DNA from: Chara braunii
Lineage: Eukaryota; Streptophyta; Charophyceae; Charales; Characeae
Reading direction: 5' to 3'
DNA length: 44,882 nt
Assembly (NCBI GenBank): GCA_003427395.1
Contig: BFEA01000574.1
Coordinates: 855,854-900,735 of the forward strand
Positions 44,065 through 44,882 of this stretch are shown here, piece by piece. Made by a program: the position numbers and the translations under genes. Numbering within the stretch: the first letter of the stretch is position 1; the number at the start of each line of letters is the position of its first letter. The notes under the pieces are model-generated. The model had not been told where the DNA came from. It searched no databases and saw only the letters and a list, made by a program, of their open reading frames with translations.

Positions 44065-44345
44065 AAATAGCAAAAATTTGGGCAGCATCCCCCCTTGAGT
44101 CCACAAAAAATATACAAATCCAAATCTAAATAAACTCCTGACCTAAAAGTTACTTAACCTCGACTTCCTTGGGTTTAGTAGAATTTTCGGCAGCACTGCC
44201 ATTAGTAAGGAAGGCTTCAAAAATCTCTACTAATCTCAAAGACCGTCCTAAGTCTAACCTCAAAAGACTCACAGGTTTTGACTGACTTCGTAAATTTAGC
44301 AGAAATTTCGGCAGCATTCTCCCTTAAGGAAGGAGGCTCCCAGAA
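44065..44345 (-). repeat. Three GCTGCC-type modules, family A minus-strand copy
   Basis: On the plus strand they read AAATTT(G/C)GGCAGCA... near 44073, 44185 and 44305, spaced 110-120 bp as in the other copies. Confidence 0.7.
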
Positions 44346-44639
44346 TTCCTACTAATTCAACAGTCAGCCAATCCTTCAGCGAGTGACCACTAAAGACCTC
44401 AAACAAGACCAGACATATGCGACTACCTGTCTGTCGCTCAAGCATAAGCGAGCTCTAACAGGCTAAACTATCAAAATGACAAAGCAAAAGAATTCACCAA
44501 ACAGTAACAATCACTGAAGCGAGACTCAAATTCAAAAGAAGATTCATTTCTCCTTTCTGCTTCTATCATGTGCAATGTCTCGTATCTTATTTGCTTAATT
44601 TTATTTCTCAAACTCCAATCCTATTATATATATAGTTCC

Positions 44640-44692
44640 TTTTATGTCCATTTTTTTATTTTATTTTTTTTATTATTTATTTTTTTTCCTTC
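44640..44692. repeat. T-rich low-complexity tract
   Basis: Almost only T and A, next to the minisatellite. Confidence 0.9.
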
Positions 44693-44715
44693 CAAGGCGA
44701 AGCAAACGAGTTAAG

Positions 44716-44882
44716 CAAGGCGACCCGAGTCCTGCCCAGGGTCCCAGTTTCAATGTCCAAGCAAACAACAAGGCGACCCGAGTCCATCCCAGGGTCCCAG
44801 TTTCAATGTCCAAGCAAACAACAAGGCGACCCGAGTCCTGCCCAGGGTCCCAGTTTCAATGTCCAAGCAAACAACAAGGCGA
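44716..44882. repeat. 53-bp minisatellite, three units plus a partial unit at the window end
   Basis: Units start at 44716, 44769, 44822 and 44875. They begin CAAGGCGACCCGAGTCC and are nearly identical (CTGCCC or CATCCC in one place), so the array is young and probably continues past the window. Confidence 0.95.

Larger units (their letters stand above)
42410..44882 (-). mobile_element. Family A, minus-strand copy running off the window
   Basis: On the minus strand it ends with the terminal domain (42410-42840), preceded by the CTGCTAT hairpin (43902-43921) and three GCTGCC-type modules (44065-44345). Order and spacing agree with the plus-strand copies: about 1.6 kb from modules to terminus. 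The 43000-43850 part is only weakly similar and holds no recognised gene. Confidence 0.6.

Overview
The window looks like nuclear DNA from a large, repeat-rich eukaryotic genome, and I see no convincing host gene in it. It is a patchwork of decayed retroelements: a Ty3/gypsy element with a recognisable plant-type primer site (complementary to initiator tRNA-Met), a second Ty3/gypsy-type element, a LINE with a zf-RVT-like tail, tRNA-derived (SINE-like) modules, and at least two families of large non-coding repeats. There is also one 595-base assembly gap and a few single unknown bases. The style of the polyproteins suggests the green lineage. My best guess is a streptophyte alga of the Chara type, but that is recollection and not proof.

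Layout. Positions 1-5620: large non-coding repeat family A, copy 1 (+). 5621-7180: unassigned, with one small unrecognised ORF. 7190-7305: tRNA-like SINE head. About 7310-11132: broken LINE (-). 11133-11917 and 19319-20694: repeat family D, split by Ty3/gypsy element B (11918-19318, +), whose insertion is proved by a 5-bp target duplication. 20695 to about 21655: family A copy (-). 22141-23310: a tandem array of 60-bp hairpins with the gap inside it. 24040-25300: low-complexity and SINE-like sequence. 25430-26360: family D copy (-). 27094 to about 29080: family D copy (+). About 29080-34550: family A copy (+), clearly homologous to 1-5620. 34551-42400: Ty3/gypsy-type element C (-), with a gag-like reading frame placed after pol. 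42410 to the end: another family A copy (-), ending in a 53-bp minisatellite.

The striking signal is not a protein system. Families A and D, the hairpin array, and the LTR and leader of element B are all rich in short hairpins. In several hairpin families the loop is constant while both arms of the stem change together. The clearest case is the terminal region of about 350 bp of family A, present four times. There, two hairpins with fixed loops keep pairing despite sequence change, as expected for a selected RNA or single-strand DNA structure. Family A copies also carry many hairpins of about 35 nt whose loops are uniform within a copy but differ between copies, and one site where the stem is present but the loop is missing. 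Together these suggest a self-propagating or homogenised hairpin element. That is inference; the pairing itself is visible in the sequence.

All protein-coding remains are retroelement genes broken by stops and frameshifts, so nothing here looks autonomously active.
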